A stretch of 64,000 bases of DNA. Source: Muricoccus pecuniae. Lineage in GTDB: Bacteria > Pseudomonadota > Alphaproteobacteria > Acetobacterales > Acetobacteraceae. Location of the stretch: the NCBI RefSeq assembly GCF_014199205.1, contig NZ_JACIJD010000006.1, forward strand, positions 124,001-188,000, read 5' to 3'. The position numbers were made by a program, and so were the translations under genes. Below are positions 19,670 through 30,442 of this stretch, in pieces. The notes under the pieces were generated by a model. That model was not told the origin of the DNA, did no database searches, and saw only the letters and a list, made by a program, of their open reading frames with translations. The first letter of the stretch is position 1. Each line of letters opens with the position of its first letter.

Positions 19670-20662
19670 TCAGTAGCCCTTGGCCGGGTCCACCCGGTTC
19701 GGCATTGCCCGGCCCTCGCGCATGGCGCGGAGGTTGTCGAAGAGGATGTCGAGGGTGCGGTCGTTGTAGCGCTCCCGGTCATCGGCCGAGACATGGGGCG
19801 TGACCACCATGCCCGGCGTGCGCCAGAGCCGGTGGTCCGGGGGCAGCGGCTCAGGCACGGCGACGTCGGTGACGCAGCCCCCGAGACGCCCGGCCTCCAG
19901 CGCGTCGCAGACCGCGTCCTGGTCCCACACCGCACCGCGGGCGATGTTCACGAGGCGGGCGCCCTGCGGCAGCAGCGCGATCCGCTCGCGCGAGAGGAGG
20001 TTGCGGGTCCGTTCGGTCAGCGGGCAGGCGAGGACGAGGAACTCCGCCCGCGGCAGCACCTCATCGAGCGCCTCCGTCGGATGGGTCTCGTCGCAGTCCG
20101 GATGCGGCTCGCTTCCGTGACGCAGGCCGATGACATGCATCCCGAAGCCGCGCGCCCGCCGCGCGACGCCGCCGCCGAGCGAGCCCATCCCCACGATCAC
20201 GACCGAGCGCCCGGCCAGGGTCGAGGCGAAGCGCGGCTTCCACTCCCCCCGCCGCTGCTGGTCGGCGAAGGCGGGCATGTGAGTCTGGAGCATGAGGATC
20301 GCCATGATCCCGAACTCGCCCGCCTTGTCGGAATGGGTTCCCCGGTTGTTCAGCAGCGCGACCGAATCCGGCAGCCAGTCGAAGGGGGCGGCGCTGTCCA
20401 CCCCGGCGGAGGTGCAGGCGATCACCTTCAGCCTCGGCGCGGCGCCGGGCAGCACGCCGACGGGGAAGCGCTGCTTCAGCGGCCGCACCCAGCTCAGCAG
20501 CACCTCCGCCTCGGGCAGGGCGGCGGCGAGGCCGGCCTCGTCCGTCGCGAAGCTCACCTCCATCCCCACCATGTCGGGGTGCCGGTCAATGGCTGCCCGC
20601 CACTGCGCCTCCGTGATGGAGAATTCGGGGTCGCTGGCGGGGTTCTGGACGTGGATTCGCAT
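19670..20662 (-). CDS. D-isomer-specific 2-hydroxyacid dehydrogenase (NAD-binding)
   Basis: A 330-residue enzyme reducing 2-keto acids to D-2-hydroxy acids with NAD(P)H. The Rossmann loop is VGMGSLGGGVARRARGFGM (about residues 142-160), the catalytic Arg is in NIARGAVWDQ, the Glu in the EPLP segment, and the His in TPHVSADD. The ATG at 20662 begins MRIHVQNPASD; the longer in-frame start adds a Pro/Arg-rich stretch and is unlikely. The substrate is uncertain; glyoxylate/hydroxypyruvate or phosphoglycerate-like acids are all possible. Confidence 0.87.
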   Translation of the reverse strand: MRIHVQNPASDPEFSITEAQWRAAIDRHPDMVGMEVSFATDEAGLAAALPEAEVLLSWVRPLKQRFPVGVLPGAAPRLKVIACTSAGVDSAAPFDWLPDSVALLNNRGTHSDKAGEFGIMAILMLQTHMPAFADQQRRGEWKPRFASTLAGRSVVIVGMGSLGGGVARRARGFGMHVIGLRHGSEPHPDCDETHPTEALDEVLPRAEFLVLACPLTERTRNLLSRERIALLPQGARLVNIARGAVWDQDAVCDALEAGRLGGCVTDVAVPEPLPPDHRLWRTPGMVVTPHVSADDRERYNDRTLDILFDNLRAMREGRAMPNRVDPAKGY

Positions 20663-20738
20663 GCCTTGCCTTTCGCATGGCAGCACGGCGCGCGTGAAGG
20701 CCGGGCAACGAGGGCTCCGGGCCGGCGTTGCCCCGGGC

Positions 20739-21245
20739 ATGACCGACTCCGCCCTTCAGGAGGCCTCCCGCCTCGTCGGGGAGGACCTCGCGTTCCAGCG
20801 CCGCATCTGGCGCTTCCAGCGCTGGGGCTGGGCGGGACTCGGCCTGCTCGTCCTGCTCGGCGCGCTGGGCGCCTTCGGCGGCGGCCCGCTGGCGGAGGCC
20901 CGGACCCGCAGCGAGGACGGCGCGGTGGAGGTGGAGTGGGAGAGGATCGAGCGCGCCGGGCGCGAGAGCACGATCCGCCTGCGGACCGTCGCGCCGCATG
21001 CCGGCCCGCTCCTGCTGCGGTTGGAGGAGGGCTTCGTGGACCGCGTGACGGTCTCGGCCGCCGAGCCGCGGGCGGCGGGGGAAGCCCGTGCGCCGGGCCT
21101 CGTCCAACTCCGCTTCGACCCGCCGCCGGAGGGACGGAGGGCGGAGGTGGTGCTGCGCGTGCATGCCCGCCGGCCCGGTCTCGTCACCGGGCGCTTGGTG
21201 CTCGGGGAGTCCGCGGTATCGCTCCACCTCGTGATCCTGCCGTGA
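20739..21245 (+). CDS. Single-pass membrane protein, unknown function
   Basis: A 168-residue protein with a short cytoplasmic N-terminus, one transmembrane helix (about residues 31-49, GWAGLGLLVLLGALGAFGGG) and a beta-rich extracytoplasmic domain with acidic and basic strands. It resembles the membrane-anchored hypothetical proteins often paired with YetF/DUF421 proteins, and it lies 22 bp upstream of one here, so they may act together. No catalytic motif is visible. Confidence 0.7.
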   Translation: MTDSALQEASRLVGEDLAFQRRIWRFQRWGWAGLGLLVLLGALGAFGGGPLAEARTRSEDGAVEVEWERIERAGRESTIRLRTVAPHAGPLLLRLEEGFVDRVTVSAAEPRAAGEARAPGLVQLRFDPPPEGRRAEVVLRVHARRPGLVTGRLVLGESAVSLHLVILP

Positions 21246-21267
21246 CGGGCGGGGGTGGGGGCGCCGC

Positions 21268-21717
21268 ATGGAGAGCGTGATCCGGGCGGCCTCCGTCTAT
21301 GCCGCGCTCTGGCTTCTGTTCCGCATCACCGGGCGGCGAAGCATGAGCCACATCACCACCTTCGACTTCGTGCTCCTCCTCGTGGTCGGCGAGGCGACGC
21401 AGCAGGCGCTGCTGGGGGAGGACTTCTCCCTCACCAACGGGCTGCTCGTGATCTCCACCCTGCTCGGCCTGGACGTGGCGCTCCGCTGGATCAAGGCGCG
21501 GGACCAGCGGACGGAGCGGCTGCTGGAGGGACTGCCCACCCTGCTCGTGCTGGACGGCCAGCCAATCCACGAAAGGCTGCGCGAAGCCCGCATCGGCGAG
21601 GACGAGATCCTGCAGAGCGCGCGCGAGACCCAGGGGCTGACGCGGATGGAGGAGATCCGGCTGGCAGTGCTCGAGGTGAGCGGCACCATCTCCATCATTC
21701 CACGGGCAAAGGATTGA
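21268..21717 (+). CDS. DUF421/YetF domain-containing membrane protein
   Basis: A 149-residue protein with N-terminal transmembrane helices (about residues 5-75) and a soluble YetF-type domain. The motif RITGRRSMSHITTFDFVLLLVVGEATQQALL is characteristic of DUF421 proteins, and the C-terminal part ends in the expected VSGTISIIPR strand. Function is unknown beyond a membrane location. It lies just after a single-pass membrane protein, suggesting a two-gene unit. Confidence 0.85.
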   Translation: MESVIRAASVYAALWLLFRITGRRSMSHITTFDFVLLLVVGEATQQALLGEDFSLTNGLLVISTLLGLDVALRWIKARDQRTERLLEGLPTLLVLDGQPIHERLREARIGEDEILQSARETQGLTRMEEIRLAVLEVSGTISIIPRAKD

Positions 21718-21776
21718 GCCCGCGCCCGGCCGGGCCATGTGCGAAACCGGCCGTGCGCCGGAGCGAAGGGATTTCC

Positions 21777-22385
21777 ATGACACGACGACGCATTCTGCTG
21801 GCCGCCACGGCCCTTTCCCTGGCCGGTTTCTCCCGGGCATGGGCGCAGGGCACGCCGCGCCGTGTCCGGGGCACCATCGCGGGCCTCTCCGGGCGGGATC
21901 TGACCATCAACACCCGCGAGGGTGGGACGGCGGCGATCCGCCTTGCGGAGAACTTTTCCGTCTCCGCGCTGCGGCGGGTGGAGCTCTCCTCGGTCGCGCC
22001 CGGAACCTATATCGGCACGGCCGCCGAGCCGGGGCCGGACGGGGTATGGCGCGCGCTGGAGGTGCTCGTCTTCCCCGAGGCCATGCGCGGCACGGGCGAG
22101 GGCCATTTCGCCTGGGACCTGACGCCCACCTCCTCCATGACCAACGCCACCGTCGATTCCGCCGTGGAGGGGAATGACGGGCGCAGCCTCACCCTGACCG
22201 CGCGCGGGCAGAAGGTGCAGGTCGTCGTGCCGGCCGACGCCCCGGTGGTGACGCCAGTCCCGGCCTCCATCGAGGACCTGCGGCCCGGCGCCCAGGTCTT
22301 TCTCATCGCCACCCCCGGGCCGGATGGTGGCCTCACCGCCGCTCGCGTGACCGTAGCGCGGGACGGCGTGGTGCCCCCGATGTGA
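21777..22385 (+). CDS. Exported DUF5666-like protein
   Basis: A 202-residue protein with a basic N-terminus and signal peptide (MTRRRILLAATALSLAGFSRAWAQ). The mature part is beta-rich and resembles the OB-like DUF5666/metal-tolerance exported proteins (IAGLSGRDLTINTREGG; a second copy of this pattern near LTLTARGQKVQVVVPADAPV). It overlaps the downstream MsrQ-like gene by 4 bp, so the two are translationally coupled and may form a periplasmic/membrane pair. The family assignment is from pattern only. Confidence 0.72.
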   Translation: MTRRRILLAATALSLAGFSRAWAQGTPRRVRGTIAGLSGRDLTINTREGGTAAIRLAENFSVSALRRVELSSVAPGTYIGTAAEPGPDGVWRALEVLVFPEAMRGTGEGHFAWDLTPTSSMTNATVDSAVEGNDGRSLTLTARGQKVQVVVPADAPVVTPVPASIEDLRPGAQVFLIATPGPDGGLTAARVTVARDGVVPPM

Positions 22386-23317
22386 GCGAGGCCGCCCTCC
22401 CCTCCCCCGCCGCGCGACGGCGGCGGCGGGACGGCCCGCCGCCACCCAGGCCCGGCCCCTGGCCCTGGCTGGACCGCGGCGGGCGCTTCTCCCCCCTCAA
22501 GGCGCTCGTGCTGCTCGGCTGCCTCCTGCCCCTGCTCTGGCTCGCCTGGCTCTGGGTGGCCGGCGCGCTCGGGCCGGAGCCGCTGACGCGCGCGACGCAT
22601 GAGACGGGCGACTGGTGCGTGCGCTTCCTGCTCATCGGCCTCGCCGTCACCCCGGCGCGCTGGGTCTTCGACTGGCAGCGGGTGATGCAGGTCCGGCGGA
22701 TGCTCGGCCTGGCCGCGCTCGGCTACGGCCTCGTCCACCTCGCCCTCTATGTCGGGAACGAGCACCTGCGCCTGTGGCACGTGCTGCTGGAGATCGTGCG
22801 CCGGCCCTATCTCTCCACGGGCTTCACGGCGCTGCTCCTGCTGGCGGTCCTCGGCTGGACCTCGACCGATGGCTGGCTGCGGCGCCTCGGGCGGGAGTGG
22901 AAGCCGCTGCACCGGCTGGCCTATCCCGCCACGGCGCTCGGCATCCTGCACTTCTACATGCAGTCGAAGATCAACGTCTCCGAACCCGTGCTGATGAGCG
23001 GGCTGTTCCTATGGCTGATGCTCTGGCGCGGGCTGCCGGCGCGCTGGCGCGGGGCGCCCTGGCCGTTGCTGCCGGTCGCGCTCCTCGCAGCGGTGGGGGC
23101 GGCGGGGCTGGAATATCTCTGGTACGCGCTGGCCACCAATCTGCCGGCGGGAGCGATCCTCGCGGCCAATCTCGACACCGACTTCAAGATCAGGCCGGCC
23201 GTCTGGGTCCTGGTGGCGGGGCTGGGCACGGCGGCGCTGGCGGCGCTTTTCTGGGGAGTTCGCCAGATTTTCGGCAGTCCACCCGCCCTGGCTAGGCCAC
23301 GGCCGCTGGAGGATTAG
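22382..23317 (+). CDS. MsrQ-like ferric reductase/heme membrane protein
   Basis: A 311-residue polytopic membrane protein of the ferric reductase-like transmembrane domain family. MsrQ passes electrons to the periplasmic methionine sulfoxide reductase MsrP. Candidate heme-ligand histidines are in GLVHLALYVG, WKPLHRLAYP and ILHFYMQSK. The N-terminus has an unusual Pro/Arg-rich tail before helix 1. The GTG start overlaps the preceding stop (GTGA). No msrP lies next to it; its coupled neighbour is instead a DUF5666-like exported protein, so its electron acceptor may differ. Confidence 0.82.
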   Translation: MSEAALPSPAARRRRRDGPPPPRPGPWPWLDRGGRFSPLKALVLLGCLLPLLWLAWLWVAGALGPEPLTRATHETGDWCVRFLLIGLAVTPARWVFDWQRVMQVRRMLGLAALGYGLVHLALYVGNEHLRLWHVLLEIVRRPYLSTGFTALLLLAVLGWTSTDGWLRRLGREWKPLHRLAYPATALGILHFYMQSKINVSEPVLMSGLFLWLMLWRGLPARWRGAPWPLLPVALLAAVGAAGLEYLWYALATNLPAGAILAANLDTDFKIRPAVWVLVAGLGTAALAALFWGVRQIFGSPPALARPRPLED

Positions 23318-23865
23318 GAACCAGCGGCGGCGGTGGCCACCGGCTTGGGGCCGGTCTCCTTGCGGGGCGCGGGCGCTTCGGCGGTCTCGGTCACATCAGT
23401 GGTCTTCGCCCCGGGCGCCTCGGCGGCCTCGGGCTTCGCCGCGGCCTCGCGCAGCCCGGCGGGCGCGGGCATGCAGCGGACGGTGCCCGGATTCGCCCGG
23501 GCTGCCGCCGCGACGGTTCCCGCGGGGCAGGCCACCTGGCGATGGGTCGGGGGGGGCAGGCCAGCATGCCAGCCTGCCACATCCGGATCCGCCCCGCCGC
23601 CCCGGGCCCCACCCCGCCCGTCGCAACGGCCGGGCCGGCCGCGCAGGGGGGTGCCGCCATTGGGGCAGAGCCACCGGGCGATGGCCGACCGGTCCATCAC
23701 CGTGAGCCGCTCGCCTGAACCGATCACGGGATTCGTGTCCAGCCGGGGACCGGGCGTCACCTGGAAGAAGCGGCGCTCCTGCGCCCGGGCCTCGCCGGGA
23801 TGCAGGGCCAAGCCCGCCAGCAGCGCCGCAGCGCCCAGGCCGCCCAAGGAACCGATCCGCATCAT
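23314..23865 (-). CDS. Exported Ala/Pro-rich protein, unknown function
   Basis: A 183-residue frame beginning MMRIGSLGGLGAAALLAGLALHPGEARAQ, a good signal peptide. The mature part has several Cys (LCPNGG, GRCDGR, ACPAGT, RCMPAP) in the middle and a low-complexity Ala/Glu/Pro/Lys tail, which suggests a secreted disulfide-containing protein. I do not recognise a family. It is convergent with the MsrQ-like gene, sharing 4 bp. Confidence 0.6.
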   Translation of the reverse strand: MMRIGSLGGLGAAALLAGLALHPGEARAQERRFFQVTPGPRLDTNPVIGSGERLTVMDRSAIARWLCPNGGTPLRGRPGRCDGRGGARGGGADPDVAGWHAGLPPPTHRQVACPAGTVAAAARANPGTVRCMPAPAGLREAAAKPEAAEAPGAKTTDVTETAEAPAPRKETGPKPVATAAAGS

Positions 23866-23989
23866 GCCGCGGCAGATGGGAGCCCCGGGAGAGAGAACCA
23901 AGCCCCGGGCGGCTTTATCCCCCGTGCTTGACGCGGGGCGCCCACCGCGCGAAGCCCCGGAGCACAGGCGCGACCTGGAGGAGACAAGA

Positions 23990-24700
23990 ATGGACCTCGA
24001 TCCCGGCATCAGATCGGCACTGGAGGGCGTCTCCACCGCGACGCTGACGACCGTGCTGCTCAAGAAGGGCCTCCGCAACGTCTGGATGCGCGGCACGAAG
24101 CCGATCCGCGAGGGCCAGCCCCGGATCGTCGGCCGCGCCTTCACCCTCCGCTTCGTCCCCGCCCGCGAGGACCTGGCGACGCCCGAGAGCTGGTCCTCCC
24201 CCATCTCCACCCGCGCGGCCATCGAGGCGATGCCCGAGGGCTGCGTGGCGGTGGTGGACGCGATGGGCGTGCAGGATGCCGGCATCTTCGGCGACATCCT
24301 CTGCGCCCGCATGGCGAAGAAGGGCGTCGCCGCGCTGATCACCGATGGCGTGGTGCGGGACCTCGCCGGCGTGCTCTCCACCAACCTGCCGGTCTGGTGC
24401 AACGGCGCGGCCGCCCCGCCCTCCGTCGCCGGGCTGACCTTCGTAGCCTGGGACCAGCCCATCGGCTGCGGCGGCGTGGCCGTCTTCCCCGGCGACGTGG
24501 TGGTGGTGGACCAGGACGGCGCGGTGCTGATCCCGCAGGCCCTGCTGGAGGCGGTCGTCGAGGCCGCGGTCGAGCAGGAGCGGCAGGAGGGCTGGATCAT
24601 GACCGAGGTGGAGGGCGGCGCCTCCCTGCCCGGTCTCTATCCCCCGAACGCCGAGAACAAGGCGCGCTACGAGAGCTGGAAGAAGGAGCAGATGGGATGA
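23990..24700 (+). CDS. RraA-like / HMG-aldolase-fold family protein
   Basis: A 236-residue protein of the RraA/4-hydroxy-4-methyl-2-oxoglutarate aldolase fold. The signature DGVVRDLAGV (about residues 118-127) holds the Arg-Asp pair used by class II pyruvate aldolases, and the GDVVVVDQDGAVLIP strand region follows. A strong GGAGGAG lies before the ATG. It overlaps the DHDPS-family gene by 4 bp. The pairing suggests a catabolic aldolase role rather than RNase E inhibition; the substrate is unknown. Confidence 0.83.
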   Translation: MDLDPGIRSALEGVSTATLTTVLLKKGLRNVWMRGTKPIREGQPRIVGRAFTLRFVPAREDLATPESWSSPISTRAAIEAMPEGCVAVVDAMGVQDAGIFGDILCARMAKKGVAALITDGVVRDLAGVLSTNLPVWCNGAAAPPSVAGLTFVAWDQPIGCGGVAVFPGDVVVVDQDGAVLIPQALLEAVVEAAVEQERQEGWIMTEVEGGASLPGLYPPNAENKARYESWKKEQMG

Positions 24701-25641
24701 CCGATCTGACCGGGGCCAAGGGCGTCTATGTCATCGCCCCCACGGCCTTCCACGATGACGGCCGGGTGGACGAGGCCTCCAACGACCGGCTGACCGACTT
24801 CTTCGTCGAGAGCGGCGCGACGGGCATCACCGTGCTCGGCCAGATGGGCGAGGCGCCGAAGCTCGACCAGGAGGAGGGGATCGCCATCGCCTCCCGCATG
24901 ATCAAGCGGGCGGGCATCCCGATCATCGTCGGCGTCTCCGCCCCTGGCTTCGCGGCCATGAAGTCCCTCACCGCGGCGGTGATGGATGCGGGCGCGGCGG
25001 GGGTGATGATCGCGCCGCCCAACACGCTGCGCACCGACGACCAGATCGTGAACTACTACGCGCAGGCGGTGGAGGCGATCGGGCCGGACGTGCCCTTCGT
25101 CATCCAGGACTACCCCCTCACCTTCAGCGTGGTGATGACGCCGGCGGTGATCCGCCGGATCGTGCAGGCCCACGCCTCCTGCGTGATGCTGAAGCACGAG
25201 GACTGGCCAGGGCTGGAGAAGATCTCGGCGCTGCGCGGCTTCGAGAAGGACGGCTCGATGAAGCGCATCTCCATCCTCTGCGGCAATGGCGGCCTCTTCC
25301 TCGACTTCGAGTGCGAGCGCGGGGCGGACGGCGCCATGACGGGCTACGCCTTCCCCGACATGCTGGCGGATGTCGTCCGCCTCCAGGCCGAGGGCAGGCG
25401 CGACGCCGCGCATGACCTGTTCGATGCGCACCTGCCGCTCGTGCGCTACGAGCAGCAGCAGGGCGTGGGCCTGGCGGTGCGGAAATACGTGCTCAAGCGC
25501 CGCGGCGTGCTGGCCAGCGACGCGCAGCGCCGCCCGGGCGCGGGGCTCACCGCCACGGCGCGGGCGGAGGTGGACTACCTCCTCTCCCGCGTCGCGCGCT
25601 TCGACAAGCGCGCCGAGCTGGGCGCCCCCAAGGCGGCCTGA
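24697..25641 (+). CDS. Dihydrodipicolinate synthase family (DHDPS/NAL) protein
   Basis: A 314-residue TIM-barrel lyase. The Schiff-base lysine lies in CVMLKHEDWP (about residues 162-171) and the catalytic Tyr in QDYPLTF (about 138). GQMGEAPKL replaces the usual GTTGE substrate loop, so it is probably not DapA. Relatives act on sugar acids or 2-keto acids in catabolism. The ATG overlaps the stop of the RraA-like gene (ATGA), so the two are coexpressed and may act in one pathway. Confidence 0.85.
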   Translation: MTDLTGAKGVYVIAPTAFHDDGRVDEASNDRLTDFFVESGATGITVLGQMGEAPKLDQEEGIAIASRMIKRAGIPIIVGVSAPGFAAMKSLTAAVMDAGAAGVMIAPPNTLRTDDQIVNYYAQAVEAIGPDVPFVIQDYPLTFSVVMTPAVIRRIVQAHASCVMLKHEDWPGLEKISALRGFEKDGSMKRISILCGNGGLFLDFECERGADGAMTGYAFPDMLADVVRLQAEGRRDAAHDLFDAHLPLVRYEQQQGVGLAVRKYVLKRRGVLASDAQRRPGAGLTATARAEVDYLLSRVARFDKRAELGAPKAA

Positions 25642-25673
25642 ACCGGCCCGCCCGCGCGGTAAGCGCCGCGCGG

Positions 25674-27023
25674 TCAGCGCCGCGCGGGCACCACCGATGC
25701 CAGCTCCACGGAGGAGCCCATCGCGAGATAGCCGGCGCGGTTCGGGTGCAGCTTGTCGCCCGGCCCGCCGATGGTGGAATCCGGGATCATCTCCGGCCGC
25801 AGCCCGCCCGTCGCGGGGTCGAGCGTCGCGCGGTCGAAATCGGCCACGGCATCGAACAGCCCGCCCTCCCGGATGAAGGCGTTCAACCCCTTCCGCTTCT
25901 CGTCCTGCTCTGCATGGCCGTGGGCGGCGCTCGTGCTGCCGAGGGCGGGCGTCACCGTCGCGCCGATCACCCGAACCCCGGAGATCGCCGCGCGGAGGCG
26001 GCGCACGCCCTCCCGCATCCCGTCCCTCGCGGCGTCCAGGGAGGCGTTGCCGTTGCGGCTGAAGTCGTTCGTCCCCTCCAGCCAGACTACCGTGGTGACG
26101 CCGGACAGGGAGATCACGTCCCGCTCCAGCCGCGCCAGCGCCGAGGGGCCGCCCGGGAAGGGCTTGTCCGGCCCGTACTCCGCGGGCCCGACCACCTGGT
26201 TGCCGCCGATCCCCGCATTCACGACGGAGACGCGGTTCCCCATGGCGGCGTTGAGCCGCCGCGCGAGCACGTCCGGCCAGCGATCGTCCCCATTCATGGT
26301 CGAGGCCGTGCCGTCCGTGATCGAGTCGCCGAAGCAGACGACGACCGGGGTGGCGGCGGGGGCGGAGACGTCCAGCGCATCCAGGAAGAACCAGGAGGCC
26401 GTCGAGAACGGAAAGGCCTCTTCCCCCTCCTCGCCGCCCCTGGATCCGGCGCCGGGCGCGGTGGCGTAGGAGGTCTGCAGCGCCTTCGCGTGCCAGCTCA
26501 TCGGCCCGCTCGCCCCGGCGACATGGAAGGAGACGGCCAGCTTGCGGCCCATCAGCAGCGGCGAAGCCGGTTCCGCTGCGAAGGGCAGGTCCACCGCGTC
26601 GGACCAGACCTGCCCGCCCGGCTCGATCGTCACGCCTTCCGCCCCGGCGAAGCGGACCGGGCGCTTCGTGCCGGGAACCAGCGCGCCGCCGCTGTGCTGA
26701 AGGCCGATATGGGCGCCGTCCAGCCGCAGGGGGCGGGTTCCGAAGGCGTTGGTGAAGCGCAGCCTCGCCCGCCTGCCCCAAAGAGAGGGTCGCAGGACCA
26801 GGCGCAGCGTCATGTCCCGCGCACCCTCGGCCGGATCGGGGAAGATGAAGGACTGGTTCGGCTGGGCCGAGGGGTTGCCGACCGGATAGGGCCCCTGCAC
26901 CGAGGCTGCCCAGCTCGTCGCCCAGCCCTCCCCCGCGGCGGCCTCCTGTGCCCGGAGTTCGCGTGCAACGGTTCCCGCGAGAATGGCGGCAAGCGTTCCC
27001 TGCCCGAAGCTGCGGCGGTCCAT
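25674..27023 (-). CDS. SGNH/GDSL-type hydrolase, exported
   Basis: A 449-residue lipase/esterase. The N-terminus MDRRSFGQGTLAAILAG looks like a twin-arginine signal. About 170 residues of beta-rich domain precede the SGNH core. Block I is CFGDSITDG (nucleophile Ser), block II GIGGNQV, block III EGTNDFS, and block V DKLHPN supplies the catalytic Asp/His. The layout matches secreted esterases acting on acylated polysaccharides or small esters, but the substrate is not evident. The ATG at 27023 is preferred; the frame extends upstream without signal features. Confidence 0.85.
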   Translation of the reverse strand: MDRRSFGQGTLAAILAGTVARELRAQEAAAGEGWATSWAASVQGPYPVGNPSAQPNQSFIFPDPAEGARDMTLRLVLRPSLWGRRARLRFTNAFGTRPLRLDGAHIGLQHSGGALVPGTKRPVRFAGAEGVTIEPGGQVWSDAVDLPFAAEPASPLLMGRKLAVSFHVAGASGPMSWHAKALQTSYATAPGAGSRGGEEGEEAFPFSTASWFFLDALDVSAPAATPVVVCFGDSITDGTASTMNGDDRWPDVLARRLNAAMGNRVSVVNAGIGGNQVVGPAEYGPDKPFPGGPSALARLERDVISLSGVTTVVWLEGTNDFSRNGNASLDAARDGMREGVRRLRAAISGVRVIGATVTPALGSTSAAHGHAEQDEKRKGLNAFIREGGLFDAVADFDRATLDPATGGLRPEMIPDSTIGGPGDKLHPNRAGYLAMGSSVELASVVPARR

Positions 27024-27079
27024 GGCATCCTCCCCACCCGGCTCTCCGGCCGGCACGGGAAGCTTCCATGCCCCGCCCT

Positions 27080-27445
27080 TCAGGACAAGGCCGATGGCCG
27101 GGGCGGGGATGGTGGTGGGAAGTCCGGAGGACGGCTCCGGTGTACCCTGCGCCCGCGCCGCAGGGCACGGCGGCGCAGCCAGGGCGCGACGAGGAAGAGC
27201 GGTGCGGTCAGCAGGGGCAGCAGCCCGAGCCAGGCAGCCAACACGCGCGGCCCGAGCAGGGCACCCCCGGCCGCGACGCCCATCGCCACGGCGTTCAACA
27301 GGACGGCAGCCGTCCACCAGCGCCGGCCCAGCGCTTCCAGCGCCTCGGCCGAGCCCGGCTTCTCAGGCTCCAGCGTGTAGGGACGTCCGTCCCGGCCGAC
27401 CTCGTAGAGCCGCGCCGGGTCCGGCGTGAACCCCGCAGGGCTCAC
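27080..27445 (-). CDS. Small membrane protein, unknown function
   Basis: A 121-residue protein with a polar N-terminus containing VGRDGRPYTLEPEKPG, two hydrophobic segments (about residues 45-62 and 67-87) and a very basic Pro/Arg-rich C-terminus. No family is recognised. It lies between the SGNH hydrolase and another small membrane protein on the same strand, 9 bp after the latter. Its size and the lack of similarity keep confidence modest. Confidence 0.5.
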   Translation of the reverse strand: MSPAGFTPDPARLYEVGRDGRPYTLEPEKPGSAEALEALGRRWWTAAVLLNAVAMGVAAGGALLGPRVLAAWLGLLPLLTAPLFLVAPWLRRRALRRGRRVHRSRPPDFPPPSPPRPSALS

Positions 27446-27454
27446 GGCGGTGAC

Positions 27455-27769
27455 TCAGCGGCGGACGACGATGAAAGCGGGCGTGCCGGCACGGCCGGCG
27501 CGCCGCACGCGCCACCAGAGGGAGACGAAGCCCACCAGCCCCGCCACGACGAGGACGGGGATGAGAAGGCCGAGCAGCAGGGCCGCAACGGCCGCGAGCA
27601 CGAGCCCGCCCGCCACGGCCGTGGCGAGCACGGCGGCACCACCCAGGCGCAGCAGCGCGCGGTCGAGCCAGGAGCCGCCGCGCAGCGGACGCGGCGGTTC
27701 CCGGAAGTCCCCCTCGGGCGTCATATCGAGAACCGGAGGCCGGTGCGGGTCCTGGATCATGCCGACCAT
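27455..27769 (-). CDS. Small membrane protein, unknown function
   Basis: About 104 residues from the ATG at 27769 (MVGMIQDPHRPP), which has a GGTGGGG just upstream; an ATG at 27760 is also possible, and a longer start at 27826 would collide with the divergent MaoC start. A Pro/Arg-rich N-terminus precedes one long hydrophobic region (about 45-80, probably two helices), with a basic tail. It could form a unit with the small membrane gene 9 bp downstream. Function is unknown. Confidence 0.5.
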   Translation of the reverse strand: MVGMIQDPHRPPVLDMTPEGDFREPPRPLRGGSWLDRALLRLGGAAVLATAVAGGLVLAAVAALLLGLLIPVLVVAGLVGFVSLWWRVRRAGRAGTPAFIVVRR

Positions 27770-27824
27770 GTCGCCCCACCCGGCCCCGGCTTCAAGGGGC
27801 CGCCGTCGGGGGTTAAGAGAGGGC

Positions 27825-28271
27825 ATGACGCCCCGCCTCCGGTCCCTCGACGAGCTGCATCCCGGCGACCGCTACGAGCTGGGCCGGATGTCTCTCTCCC
27901 TCGACGAGATCCGCGCCTTCGCCTCCCGCTACGACCCCCAGCCCTTCCACCTGGACGAGGAGGCGGCCCGTGACTCGGTGTTCGGGACGGTCGTGGCGGC
28001 CGGGCTGCACACCCTCTCGGCCTGCTTCGGCATGCTGATGGCGAGCCCCCTGCTGCGCGACATCAGCCTCGCCGGCTCGGCCATGGAGATCCGCTGGCCC
28101 GCGGCGCTGCGGCCGGACGAGGAGGTCTCGGTGGCCGTGGAGGTGGTGGAGGTGAAGCCCTCCCGCGCGCGGCGGGACCGCGGCTCCGCCCGGCTCCGCT
28201 ACATCGCGACCCGGGTGGCGGACGGGGTAATCGTCCTGGATGCGACGGGGCTGCACCACCTCCGCCGCTGA
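27825..28271 (+). CDS. MaoC family dehydratase
   Basis: A 148-residue single hot-dog-fold protein. The hydratase-2 motif YDPQPFHLDEEAA (about residues 36-48) supplies the catalytic Asp and His, and SVFGTVVAAGLHT follows as in MaoC/PhaJ-type enoyl hydratases. GAGAGG precedes the ATG. The likely substrate class is acyl-CoA thioesters, with the specific one unknown. It is convergent with fusA, with a GC-rich hairpin in the gap. Confidence 0.85.
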   Translation: MTPRLRSLDELHPGDRYELGRMSLSLDEIRAFASRYDPQPFHLDEEAARDSVFGTVVAAGLHTLSACFGMLMASPLLRDISLAGSAMEIRWPAALRPDEEVSVAVEVVEVKPSRARRDRGSARLRYIATRVADGVIVLDATGLHHLRR

Positions 28272-28330
28272 CGCCTGGAAAAAGAGACGGCACGGAGGGA
28301 GATCCCGCCCGCGCCGCCGAAGATCCGTGC

Positions 28331-28351
28331 GGCCCCGCGCGAGGCGGGGCC
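28331..28351 (-). terminator. GC-rich hairpin downstream of fusA
   Basis: Perfect 8-bp stem GGCCCCGC/GCGGGGCC with a 5-nt loop, about 10 nt after the fusA stop and between convergent fusA and maoC. There is no T-tract on either strand, so it may terminate inefficiently or protect the 3' ends. Confidence 0.45.
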
Positions 28352-28360
28352 ACCGGGAGA

Positions 28361-30442
<2,082 letters not shown>

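Noticed and set aside
27770-27826. Longer start for the small membrane protein on the minus strand
   Set aside because: The longer ATG at 27826 overlaps the start codon of the divergent MaoC gene, and the added residues look non-coding.
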